From NCBI GenBank assembly GCA_029449245.1, contig JANATF010000012.1, positions 1-64,000 of the forward strand: a stretch of DNA of 64,000 nt. The letters are read 5' to 3'. Positions within the stretch are counted from its first letter, which is position 1; every line of letters starts with the position of its first letter. Source of the DNA: Mortierella alpina. Its lineage: Eukaryota > Mortierellomycota > Mortierellomycetes > Mortierellales > Mortierellaceae. This document shows positions 13,559 through 24,192 of the stretch, piece after piece. The notes under the pieces were generated by a model, which worked only from the letters and a program-made list of their open reading frames with translations, was not told the DNA's origin and did no database searches. Made by a program: the position numbers and the translations under genes.

Positions 13559-14616
13559 ATGAATGACACATACCGTCTACTCGACCTTTGTAGGGTCAAC
13601 CTATCGCATTGCACCACACAGCGCTGCTGTGTCCCTGCCCTAGTGTCCGATTTGGCAATCCTATGAGAACGGCACGCGGTCTGAAATTGTCACTAGCAGC
13701 AGCTGTTGAGCCGCAGTTCGGAGTGAGACAAACTGCGCTGGCGTTTAAACATTCCTTGTCCTGAGAATCATGTAATGGTCCGTGCAAAATTGACAGCAGC
13801 AAATATCCTTTTCAGCGGCGATCCCGATGATTCAGACACCACGCGTACTGTTGCCATCTTGTGTTATTGTCTTGATCCTTTGTTAACACATAATAGAGAG
13901 GGTTAACAGTCCCGCTCTATTTTCGATTCATGCACTCCGAACCCATTGGAAGCCCATACGACGCAGGCACCTATTTTATCAAGCACAGCTTTTATTAATA
14001 TTGCCTTTTGAGATCTATACCTTTCTATACCATACTCAAAGTCACTCTGACGATGTCCAAAAATTTCAATGTGTCCAGGGCACACGACGTGGACGTGGTC
14101 TGGATCGCGCTCCAGGCGGCCAGGACTGGAAAGGTGGTGAAACGTATAGTGGAATTGTGAGAGTCAAGGAGACAAAGAGATGATGTTTATTCTTTGCCGA
14201 GGCAGTACTATTAAGTAGGCGTCCTGCCACAGGCTAACTATACACTCAATGAACTTTGATAAAAAGGGAAGTGGTCTCCAATTTAAAGAGGTACACTCCC
14301 TAGACCAAGGTAGGTCCAGTACGTTACAGGTGGGACCTCCCTCCTCCCAAACCTCGGCCGCACAATATGCTAGTATCGGGTGTCTCTCCCCTTGTAACAT
14401 ACTGCCGACTGGTCAATACATTGCTTATTTTAAAGAGGTTCTTTTTTCCTCCTGCCCTCTTCTTTAGCGGCGCCGAACTCCCTGAGTTTTCGTGGTGGTG
14501 AGGGTGCTGGCTCTAGTAGTCGAATCGGGTGTCCTTATGTTCCCCTCGTACGAGGCAGTCCACAAGGACGAGAACCGACAATTTTTAGCGTGCTGGCGAA
14601 CACGCAAACTTTGTAG
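13559..14616. other. intergenic, 3' flank of locus A
   Basis: No gene is supported. A perfect 12-base palindrome, cctcgtacgagg, lies at 14544-14555, about 60 bases beyond the locus A stop codon. It could be part of a 3' structured RNA or a terminator-like hairpin. No obvious inverted-repeat partner was found at the other side of the locus. Confidence 0.4.
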
Positions 14617-17600
14617 CTAGACCGGCTTGCGCTTCTGGCTGCTGGGGCTGATGCAGGAGCTGGTGCCACTGTTGGTGCCACTGTTGGTGCCGGGGTCGCT
14701 TTGGGTCCAAATCAAAGAGCCATTCTTGTCTTTCGGTTGTAAATAATCGGGGCGCCGAAGGTGCACAAGATGGCTTTGAACGATGATTGCCATGTTGTTG
14801 CCAGCCATTACGTCCCGATGGTGGTACGTCCCGCACTCTCTGCAGTAGAGGCGACGGAGTGTCACTTGGGCCACGAAATTCTTGCACTGTGGGCAGCGCT
14901 TCGAAGTATAAAACTCGTTAACGCCCAGGACAACGTAGCCGAGGGAACGACACTGAAGTTGTCAAAAAAAAATGTGTTACAGAAGGCTCTGAGAACCAGC
15001 AATGTGTGCTCGTTTGCAACAAATGGCTAACCTTCTGGATGAAGTACGAGGCAAATGCCTCATGCAACGAGCCAAGCCCAGACTTCGACTTGAATTCTCC
15101 AAGCCCTATAGCGATCACAACTTTGTCCTTGGGGTCCCTGTGTCGGCCGATGCTTCCCCCAATCATTCCGAGCAGGCGGTCCGTGATCGTCTGGAACTCG
15201 CCCAGGTGGGCTCTTCGCTGGTCCCATTGGTGTCGTACGATGCTCATATCCCCGTTGTAAAATTGGTCCAGGTGTTCAGCGACCTTTCGAGAATCATCCT
15301 TGTCTTGGTCCTTGTCCTTGTCCTTGATTATGTACTTTGCGTGATCAACAAAGTCTGACTGTAGCCCTCGGCGAGGAGATAACCGGCTCTCCATGGCTGC
15401 AATTGATTCGCTGCATCCCAGGGGGACCGTTTCCTTCCTCTCAGACAGCCATGCTCGGTATCGGAAGGATGGTTGGTACACGGCCTTTGACTTTACAGCG
15501 AGGTTACAGTGGATAGGCGGTGCTTCTTGAGGAATGGATGGATCCCTGGGCCTCAAGGCGTAGGCACCGACAACACAATTTTGACCGAGATCCAGGGCGA
15601 GTATCGAAATATTAGATGGGTCACAACCCCATAGACGAGAGACGTCCTCTTGCGACCGGACGACGTTCCTGATCTCCGTAAGATAATCCGCCGTTCCATG
15701 GCTGGTCGACGTAAGGCGCTCGGGGAGGACACTCTCGGGGAGCCTTCTATACTTCACTGCTAGCAACTCCTTCATTTTGAACGCCAACAGTTGAAGGCAC
15801 AGACCATTGGTTCTGATTGAGCCGTAGAGAGTATATCCATTGGAATTGTACTCGTTTGGCCTGAACCCGACTGCGCGAGTTGTGGCATAGTCTTCGCGGA
15901 TCTGATCCAATGTCATCGTGGTGGTTTGCCTCATGTAGCCTGTGGCCCCGCGCCGCGCACCTCGGCCAACGCTCGACACAAGTCGAGTCAACAAGTATCC
16001 TGGCCCCTGTAATGCGAGCAACCTCGATGCCTCTGCCTGAGTTTTGTTGCGGTCTGTCATGTTCAGAATCTTTCTTATCTCCTCCTTCAAGATCTCGCTT
16101 GACCAAAACAACACCAAGAGATTGGCTTCTGAGAATAGGACATATGGCTGAAGAATCGGTGACAAGGGCGCCGTCGTATATCGGTTGTCGAGCATAGCAT
16201 TCAGGCGCACAAAATTAATGATTGCTGGGAGTTCGTAGCGGATCCTGATGTCGGTGGTAGGAGGCAGCATACCCTTGTCAATCATTTTCTGTAGCTATTG
16301 TTGCCAATGATGTTATAGCGTCAGCCTTCAAAGTATTCAAATAAAGGCAATATTGATTGTCGATTTGAAGCAATACCTTGTCTTGAATTTCCAGGGTTCC
16401 CTTACGGAAATGGCGCCGAAACTCACTGGACATCTCTGCAGCGGACGATGCCACTAAGGGCCTAGCAGGAAATTCAGTTCGGGCTGGAGTGGAAGACTTG
16501 ACCCACGGATCACACAATCCAAGCGTATAAGCCCGGTCCACAAGGGCCTCCAGTGACTTGTCATGCTTCGACGTGCAGTGACAGATTCCTGTGTGCTGCA
16601 GCTGCAGCAACATCGAGATAAATCGTCCCTGATCCGAAGTGTCCTCTTCTTCAGGCGCTTGTGGTTCGTCATCATCTTGAAGTTCGTGCTGGCTCGCCTG
16701 ACCGTCACTTTTGTCGTTCCTTTTGGGCTTGGAGATTGGCGGACAGAGAAGGTCCAGAATATTGAGGAGCGTCTTGTCGTCGTCCGACATGGCCTCCCTA
16801 TCCTGTGCAACAGCTCGCTGCACGAGCCCGTCATCTATAATTGCCTTCTGGATAACTCCACCTACCAAGGCCTGGGCGGATTTCTTGGCTGAGGATGCCT
16901 GTCGTGATGCTCTCCTCAACATTCTGGCAACCTCTTTTGCGATTTCTGATCCAGCCTCATCAAGGCCATCAATCTGAACGCCCAGTTCGTTCTGGACGCT
17001 CAACCGTGCGCCGTGGGAGTTTGCTGCCAATGTGCCGACTTGCAAGGTGACAACAGGGTGTTCCACAGACAACATTCTTACGAGATTTGGCTTGCGGGTG
17101 GTGCTGAGGCTTGCTCGAATTTCATCATGGGTCTTGTCTGGCGCGGTCTTCTTCCTCTTCGCTGGCTTTTCAAGAGCGTCAGAACTAGTCGAGCTAGTGA
17201 CTTCTGGCTTTATCTTGTGCTCCTTCCACTTGAACTGTTTCATAGCAGGTGGTGACGGATGTTGTTTTATGCGGACTCGTTCCTTGGGTGAGTATCGTGG
17301 ACGATGGCGAGGGACTCTTGTACGCGCCAACGCTGGATGTGCTGACTTCAAAGTAATCTCAGCCATGTCGGGTGCACCCTCGTCGACCGGTACCATCTCG
17401 ATGTCCGTCACGCTGTCTGCTTGTGTCGTTGAAGGCGTAGGCAGGTCAATGGTCCTGAATTGGTTGAACTTTTGGGTTGGCTTATGGCGGCTAGGTGTGC
17501 CGCCATCCATGGCTCTACAGGTTGAAGGTAAAAGCAGCAGCTTCATGTGAATGCTGTGTAATCGCAGCGACTTGGTAACATTTCTCTATATAATAACACG

Positions 17601-18741
17601 CAGCAGTAACACGAACAACGGTGGACATGAGGCTAGGCTTACTTGGACTCTTGGCACAAGGCTCTAGCCTCCTCTGACATTGCTTTGAGCTGCGTGCAAA
17701 GCTGCTCATACTCGGACTGCAGGGTCTGGTGGCGCGTGTTCAATGCGGACGAAGGGTTGCCTGGTGTTGCTGTCTGCTCCATGGTGACAAACACTCGCTG
17801 AGAAAGTTCGAACGAGATATCGGTGTTGTTTCTCCGCACAACATCCTGGTGACAGCGATATTGTCCAACAGTTTCTTGGACATCTATGTAGAAAAAGCAG
17901 AGAGCCTGTCAATGATCGCTGGACAAACTGATAGTCATTTTCTGTGGATATATAATGAACGTATACCCTTACCAACTGCAATAATTCCCTTTATCAGCTT
18001 GTAGTTCGTGGCCGTTCCCAGTCGGTAAACATTCGAGTCGTAATCATTTTTAGACACAATGCAGAGCGCCGTCAACTGTATCCTAGATAATCCAGTGGCT
18101 TTCAGCAGGTCGGGGACCTTGTAGACGAGGAGCTTTGACTTTGTCACCAAACGCCACACTGTCTTGACCCTTGCGTAGGCGAGAAAATCGCAGTCCTTCG
18201 TCAAGACCACGTCTCCTTCCTGGTAATCGCGCGCGATCTCGACATCCGCTTCGCAAGAACTCAGGACGACCGCCCAACCTTGCTGATGAAGGTATTCTCT
18301 CAGTTGTTGTCGGAGCTCGAAAGACCAGCGAAATGATGTTCCGAGCTTTTTTTTCACGGCGAGGTGCTGTTGTTTGGTGGCGGGTCGACGATGTTGAACT
18401 CGGCTCCTAAGAGTCACCATACCCTCTTCGACAAAGTCTAGAGTCGACCTCCTCTTTTGATCTCTGGCCTCGTGCGTAGCTGCCTTCTCCAAGGCAGGTT
18501 GCCCATCCAGATAGCAAACCACCGAGATTTTCAAGTGACCGACTAGACTTGTCAAAGCGCGCTCAAAAATGGCAGCAGCCATGTCTGGTGGGTGCGTCGA
18601 GTAAGCTCTTTGGATGGCTGCGAATAAACACGACGAGACGTCGAGTCTGACCGTGCCGTGGTGGTGTTGATGAGGCAACGAGGCCGGGGTAGGATCATAC
18701 CCTTTTTTTCGAACCAGAGGCCACAGTTCGTGAACACCCAT
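14617..18741 (-). CDS. locus A: FEN1/XPG-like nuclease fused to Fanzor (TnpB-like) RuvC nuclease
   Basis: Five minus-strand exons (18741-17973, 17883-17643, 17514-16377, 16294-15032, 14952-14617) join with consistent phases into 1248 residues. Residues 1-330 resemble the FEN1/XPG family: start MGV, D34 (VRLDVSS), D79 (CYLDG), E164/D166 (CEADVEI), D183/D185 (LTKDCDFLAY) and D233 (SKNDYDSNVY), all expected metal ligands. Residues 340-715 are a charged linker with KRKK-type signals. The C-terminal part is a Fanzor: RuvC-I D951 (LALDLGQN), RuvC-II E1116 (IGLGEF), zinc ribbon C1157-x2-C1160/C1174-x2-C1177 and RuvC-III D1184 (HHRDVMAGNN). Family knowledge: Fanzors are RNA-guided DNA nucleases, and FEN1 cuts 5' flaps. 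Alternative: two genes, with a stop at 17639-17641 and a new ATG at 17510. The 130-base gap and a gtaagc...ctgtag intron that restores frame favour fusion. Confidence 0.75.
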
Positions 18742-19239
18742 GACAAGATTAGGTTGTTTCTTTGTGAACTGGGATCGTGTTTTGAGGAGTGTGATCTGAG
18801 TGCGAAAGCGCAAAAGGGTTGAAAGGGTCTAAACTCGTAGCGAGGTGTGTACAAGAAAAAGAGATAGGCGAGTGGGCGCCAAGATCAAGTTCCAAGCCTT
18901 TTTCAGTCACTTAAGGACAGTATCCTTAAGACGCCCGAAGAACCTATATGGAATCCATCCACTCAAGTCTGGATGGCTTCCAACTCTATGGAGAGGTTCT
19001 TTTGATTACACTACAAGTCTCCAGAAGGCTAGAACACTTTTGAGTGAAAACTGATGAGCGCATGTGGGTGGGGTGTAAACAAGGACACGTCTCGATAAGC
19101 ATCAATGTAATTGAAATGTGTGTACTGTATTTGTTCGTTGATGCGCAGAATGAAGCAGCGATCTCTAACTTCGCCAAAATAACGTCTGAGAAACACCGTC
19201 GATGGCGCTTTAGGAGCCTCCAACATAGCCGGATAGAGG
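18742..19239. other. 5' flank of locus A
   Basis: No gene is seen. The promoter of locus A should lie just after 18742. I found no transposase or terminal inverted repeat here. Confidence 0.4.
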
Positions 19240-20110
19240 GAGCTTCTTGAACTGAGAGTTCCCCGAGGAAAGATTCACCTTGAAGCTTCCAATGGTCAGT
19301 ACGGCGAAACTCAGTGAGGAATTCGATGGTTGCCAATGCGATATGCCTACAGCTCCCGCTCATCTGGACAAAGGCAGGGAAAGTGCAAGCCCTTCAAGGA
19401 GCCCATGCGATGTTAATCTCGTACGTACTCGGAGGACTTTTGAACGACTCAACATTGAACACGGCCAGCTGGTCCGCAGTCGGAATCAAAAAGACGGCCT
19501 CAGGATACTCCGCACGTTGAGATCCCTGTGGTTCGACGCTGCTAGATTGGCAGCCAAAGTCTCCCTCGCCCCTGGAGCCATCTGGCCGACTTGCACTATG
19601 TACCGCATACACATCTGCTTGGTAGTGTGGAATCGCGGTGTCACTGAGGATCTAAATAACGCTATCAATGCGCCGCTGTCTGCTTGCTCTTGGAAAAAAG
19701 TGTTTTTATTGAAAGAAATTGTGCCAGGATGCGACGTAGTTGTTTGTGTTAATCCAAACAAAGGAGACACCTTCACGCGGGCAAAATATCCACTGTCTCC
19801 TATCCGCCGCAATCGAATCGAAATAGCTCCTGTCCATGTACTGAATCAACTTCGGCGCCAGATCCCGCCATTCGTCCCTGAAGGCCTCGACTAGAGTGTA
19901 CGACTTGCCTTCTATTCGTGCATAAAGAATCGCACGTACTTGAGCTCGTACCTATAGTGGAATTGTAGCTTATTAGCGGATATTTGCGCAGTTGATTCCG
20001 TCCGCTTCATCCTTCATAGCAAGGAGCCATCCCTCGATTAGCTGCAACTGAGAGATCTTCGCCAAGAAGAACTCGACAGGAATGCCGAAACCCACTTCTC
20101 TGTTCTTTGA
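19240..20110 (-). pseudogene. decayed protein gene, unknown family
   Basis: The minus strand contains several protein-like blocks in different frames without usable splice sites between them. They include GFGIPVEFFLAKISQLQLIE, then HYRYELKYVRFFMHE, then KSYTLVEAFRDEWRDLAPKL, then VFLIPTADQLAVFN and EINIAWAP. Order and spacing suggest one gene that has gathered frameshifts and stops. I do not recognise the family. It lies directly upstream of locus A and transcribes in the same direction. Confidence 0.35.
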
Positions 20111-20206
20111 CGGCTATCGTATAGGTATGTATCACATCTGTATGTGGTGTAGCAGTAGTCGAATCGTTCTCACATGACATAGACCGATCGGTGACTGCGA
20201 CAAAGC

Positions 20207-20228
20207 AAAAAAAAAAAAAAAAAAAAAA
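20207..20228. repeat. poly-A tract (22 bases)
   Basis: An uninterrupted run of A about 90 bases before the Puf6 start. It could be a nucleosome-excluding promoter element or the tail of an old retroposed insert. No target-site duplication was recognised. Confidence 0.8.
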
Positions 20229-20319
20229 TCATAACAAATCAAACTAGCAGCGTCTTTTTGCATTGCTGACCACGTCCTTTCTATCCATCCTTCACCGCCC
20301 CATTTCATCACATCACACA

Positions 20320-22553
20320 ATGGCTGTCTCAAAGCGCAAGTCGACTAGCATTACTGCAGAGAAGCCCGAGAAGAAGGTCAAGACCTCAAAGGAAGCCAAG
20401 GCTGCCCCCGCCTCCAGCAAGAAGACCCTCTTCGGAAAGGTGCTCGACGAAGAAGTTCAGGACGAAGACGACGAGGACGAAGGCGAGCTGGTGGAAGAGC
20501 CTATCCGCGACGATGACGAGCAAAACGGCATGGATGTCGATGTCCCCGCTGGAGATCAGAGCGCACCCCAGAGACCCAAGATTCGTAAGTACCTGGCGCT
20601 CTTGGCAAACAGCTTTAAATAGCACCATGCTACTGTATCCACGACATCTAACAGCAAGCTTCCTCTTTTCCTTTGTCGTTCCTCATTCACATATGCCCCT
20701 GGCAACAACTCTTACTCCATCTGCTCTGCACCTTCTTTCATTTAACACACACAACCACTCCCCAACAATTCCACCTCCTCATCGTAGCTACCAAGGAGGC
20801 GAACGCACAGAAGAAGGCTCTTCGTGACGAGCGCCGATCGCACAAGCCCAACTCTGAGCTGATCTACCCTGCCAAGAAGCTGTGGGAGAAACTGAGACTC
20901 AAGGAGTTGCCCAAGGCTGAGCGTCAGCAGGTCATGAAGGAGATGATGGCTTTGATCACCGGCAAGGTCCAGGACATTATTTTCAAGCACGACATGTCCC
21001 GTATCATCCAGTCCTGCTTGAAGCACGGTAACGAATCCCAGCGCAACGTTATCGCAGGAGAGTTGGTCGGACACTACCTCACTCTCGCAAAGTCCATGTA
21101 CGGACGTTTTATCGTGGTCAAGATTCTGAACTACTGCCAAAAGTACAGAGAGTCGATCATCAAGGAGTTTTATGGAAAGGTCCGACAGCTCATCAGACAC
21201 AAGGAGGCTTCTTCAATCATCGAGGATGCTTACTCCACCTACGCCAACTCTGCACAGAAGGCAGCCCTGATTCAGGAGTTTTATGGACCTGAATTCAGAC
21301 TGTTCAAGTCTGAGGACAAGAAGACGCTTACTGAGATTCTGGAGCAGAACCCAGCTAAGAAGGACAACATCATGAAGCATCTTATGGAGACACTCACAGG
21401 ATGCATGGAGAAGGGCACTGTAGGATTCAGTATCGTGCACCGCGGTTTGCTTGAATACTTTGAGCACGCAGATGCCAAGGGCATTCAGGTACGGCTCTTT
21501 GTCTTGTCTGATCTCGATGGAGGGGCGTTTATGTTTTTGCCAAGAATTATAGAGATTGCATACTGACATCTTCATTTCATAATCATTGTACACACTTTAC
21601 AGGAGATGCTGGACGCAATGAAGGAGCAGGCTGTGGAGATTCTTCACACAAAGGAAGGAGCGCAGGTAGCGATGCTTTGCTTGTTGCACGCTTCACCCAA
21701 GGATCGTAAGGCCATGTTGAAGACTATGAAGCCCTTCGTGGTCAAGATCTGCAAGGAGGAGTATGGACATATGGTTATGCTTAGGATGTTTGATGTCGTC
21801 GACGATACCGTGTTGATGAGCAAGGCTATCTTGGCCGAGATTGTCAAGGAGATGGAGGACATCGCCAAGGACAAGTACGGCCGTCGTGTCATCCTTTACT
21901 TGCTTGCAGGACGGTCACCAAAGTATATCTCACCCCAGAGCATTGAACTCCTCGCCAAAGGCGATGTTGTCCGTGCTAATACCAGTAAGAAGGATGCTGC
22001 CGTCCGTTCGGCCGAGTTGCTCAACTACATCTCTCCCGCCTTGATCTCCTTGATCGCCACCAAGACCAGGAACCTGACCAGCGAACCCCTGGCCTGCCAA
22101 GTCGTTTTGGAGACCATGCTGCACGCTACTGGAGACAAGACGCCTGCTCTCGAAGCCCTTTTGGCCCTTGCCGCGGAAGATCCCACTGAATCGACTTCCG
22201 AAGCACCCAATGTTTTGTTGACAATGCCCACGGATCGTCTGTTCAAGACTCTGGTCCAGTCCGACTACAAGGCACCCCTGGCAGAGCCAAGCTTACACTT
22301 TGCGAAGGCGTTGTTGCAAAAGATTTCGTCTCACATCGGATTCTACTCTCAGCAGGGAGCAAGTGCTTTCATTGTGTTGTCCCTCTTGGAGAACCCTGAG
22401 AGCGCAGAGGAGACCAAGAAGTTGTTGTTGTCCAAGGCCGCTGGCTCAAAAGGGTCAATAACTATTCAGAAGGAGATGGAGAAGTTGGTCAAGGACAAGC
22501 CCGAGAACGAGCTCAGAGCCGTTCGACTGATCTTGGAGACTCTTGCCAAGTAA
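20320..22553 (+). CDS. PUF6: Pumilio-family ribosome-biogenesis factor Puf6
   Basis: Three exons, 20320-20584, 20788-21488 and 21603-22553, encode 638 residues, close to yeast Puf6 (656). The N-terminus is Lys-rich followed by an acidic stretch (VQDEDDEDEGE). Then come Pumilio-type helical repeats, with blocks such as FKHDMSRIIQSCLKHGN and YGRFIVVKILNYCQKY. The C-terminal part matches the CPL region, with blocks like DKYGRRVILYLLAGRSPKY. Family knowledge: Puf6/PUM3 binds RNA in the nucleolus, works in 60S assembly and in yeast represses ASH1 mRNA translation. Intron 1 (203 bases) is long and pyrimidine-rich. Confidence 0.93.
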
Positions 22554-23060
22554 AGTGTGTGAGGCTCTTTTGCTTTCCCACTCTTGATGGGGCTAATCAA
22601 TATTCGCATGCACCGCACGTCTCGACTATCTCCTATTCTCCTCTTTGCTTCTCACATCAATCTCCTTTTTTTAATAAACAAACCTTTTGCATTTTTCACT
22701 TACAAGTTCAGGTACAAAAATTCGCTAGCGCAGCAAGGCAGTAGCCGCATGATCTGCCGTTGCGTGATGCTTAACAAGAGTCGGGAACTACATCCATACT
22801 ACGGCCGATCGTGATCACGAACCATGGCCTCTTTGTTTTTCAGTTGGGACACGCGCTGTCTTTGGGCTGTTTTATGATTGTGAGGCAGCGTTTTTTGTTA
22901 TGCCTGTTTGTGGCGTTGGTGTGATAGGGGCAACGCGAAGACATCACGCGTCGCATTGAAAAAAAAATCCAAGTGCTGTAGAAAGGGGCTGCATCAACTA
23001 TCCACTCGCCTTCTCCCCCCTTGTCGGGCCGTCCGTTACCAACTCTACCTAGCCGCTTCT
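22554..23060. other. intergenic
   Basis: This holds the 3' region of Puf6, with T-rich and aataaa-like sequence near 22672, and the upstream region of the next small gene. No coding signal is seen. Confidence 0.5.
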
Positions 23061-23068
23061 TATAAAAT
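23061..23068 (+). promoter_or_regulatory. TATA box of the second 8-Cys gene
   Basis: A tataaaat element lies 296 bases before the ATG at 23357. It is followed by a pyrimidine-rich leader, as at the related gene near 12485. Confidence 0.45.
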
Positions 23069-23356
23069 GTGCGGGCAGGACAAGACACACCATCCTTGCT
23101 TTATCCCTCTCTTACTTTCTTCTTTCTCTTTCCCACAATCCAGAGCATTGACCACTTGAAGTTTTTCTCAGAACCCCCACCCTTGAGTTATCGTTCATAT
23201 TCTTGGAACTCCACCGAGCCTTCCACACTTTAACGACCTATAATATTTTACGGAACCCTTCTATCTTAATTACCGCGTTGGCCCCTCTGCCGTTGATTAT
23301 CCTCCTTCAAGACCACAAACTAAAGCAACAAAAAAAAAACGAAGGAAACAGATACC

Positions 23357-23821
23357 ATGGCGTGCACGATAGATTGTGCAGGATTCTTTTTCAAAGCTCT
23401 GACCTGCCAGAACGCGAACCATTTCGACGTTCCAACCAGTATTCCTACCATTGGCCTCGACCCCGTCGTCGATACTTGTCTCTGCCAACAGTCCGTCATC
23501 CCCTCGATGCACTCGTGTGCTAGCTGCCGCGACAGGAATGGTATTACGAACGGCGACGGTACCTGGGTTTTCCTTGACGCGTGCCAAAAACTTTATCCGG
23601 AACGGAGGTTATGGCTCCCGCCAGACAGCAGTGCCCCGCCGGGCACACGACCTTGGGGAGTTACGAGAATGAAGACAGGAACCATCATGGCACCGACGAC
23701 GACGAAGGCGATGCGGGTGGGTTGGAGCTTTGGGAGGATGGTCGAGTCGGTCAATGTGTGTTCTGCACTGTTGCTGGTCTCTCTAGCAACCTCTGTGTGC
23801 TCGGCTATGCTAGCAGGATGA
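23357..23821 (+). CDS. 8-Cys protein related to that at 12648, no visible signal peptide
   Basis: A single open frame of 154 residues starts MACTIDCAGFFF. Its eight Cys are spaced C-x3-C-x9-C-x23-C-x-C-x10-C-x2-C-x18-C, almost identical to the protein at 12648-13238. Shared positions include C-A-G after the second Cys, I-G-(V/L)-D before the fourth and C-L-C in the middle. A hydrophobic C-terminal segment (VNVCSALLLVSLATSVCSAM) may be a membrane or GPI signal. No signal peptide precedes the first Cys, and I found no upstream exon that would supply one. Either this copy uses an unconventional route or the true first exon was missed. Function unknown. Confidence 0.75.
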   Translation: MACTIDCAGFFFKALTCQNANHFDVPTSIPTIGLDPVVDTCLCQQSVIPSMHSCASCRDRNGITNGDGTWVFLDACQKLYPERRLWLPPDSSAPPGTRPWGVTRMKTGTIMAPTTTKAMRVGWSFGRMVESVNVCSALLLVSLATSVCSAMLAG

Positions 23822-24044
23822 GGAGATGCTGTTCAGACGTTCGTCTTTTTTTTTTCTAGTTTGTTCTTCGCTTCTGCCGTAATGTAAATAGTTTAATCTA
23901 ATCCCTGCCCTCATGAGGCAGGGGATTGTTCAAATATACAAAAAAGGGGCAATTGGCCCTGGTATTGTAGATACATCACCTTGCCTTTGTTTACAAGTTT
24001 GACGGTGCAAATGGCAGATACGGTGCTCAAATATGAGGAAATCC

Positions 24045-24068
24045 TTTTTTTTTTTTTTTTTTTTTTTT
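24045..24068. repeat. poly-T tract (24 bases)
   Basis: A long uninterrupted run of T in the spacer between the 8-Cys gene and the decayed WD40 gene. It could be the minus-strand poly-A of an old insertion. Confidence 0.8.
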
Positions 24069-24192
24069 GGCATCATCATGTAGAGCATGGTATGGTATTC
24101 AGAGTGTACCATCCTAAATGACGGCTACCAGCTCGTAGGCTCGTAGTTGACATTTCGCTTTCGTTGACAGCGGCGCATTGTGTCGAACATGA

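Noticed and set aside
16278-17546. The linker-encoding frame of locus A as an independent gene ending at 16278
   Set aside because: It overlaps the next frame by a few bases, its end contains a gtattg...caatag intron that restores frame into the Fanzor, and locus B shows the same layout.
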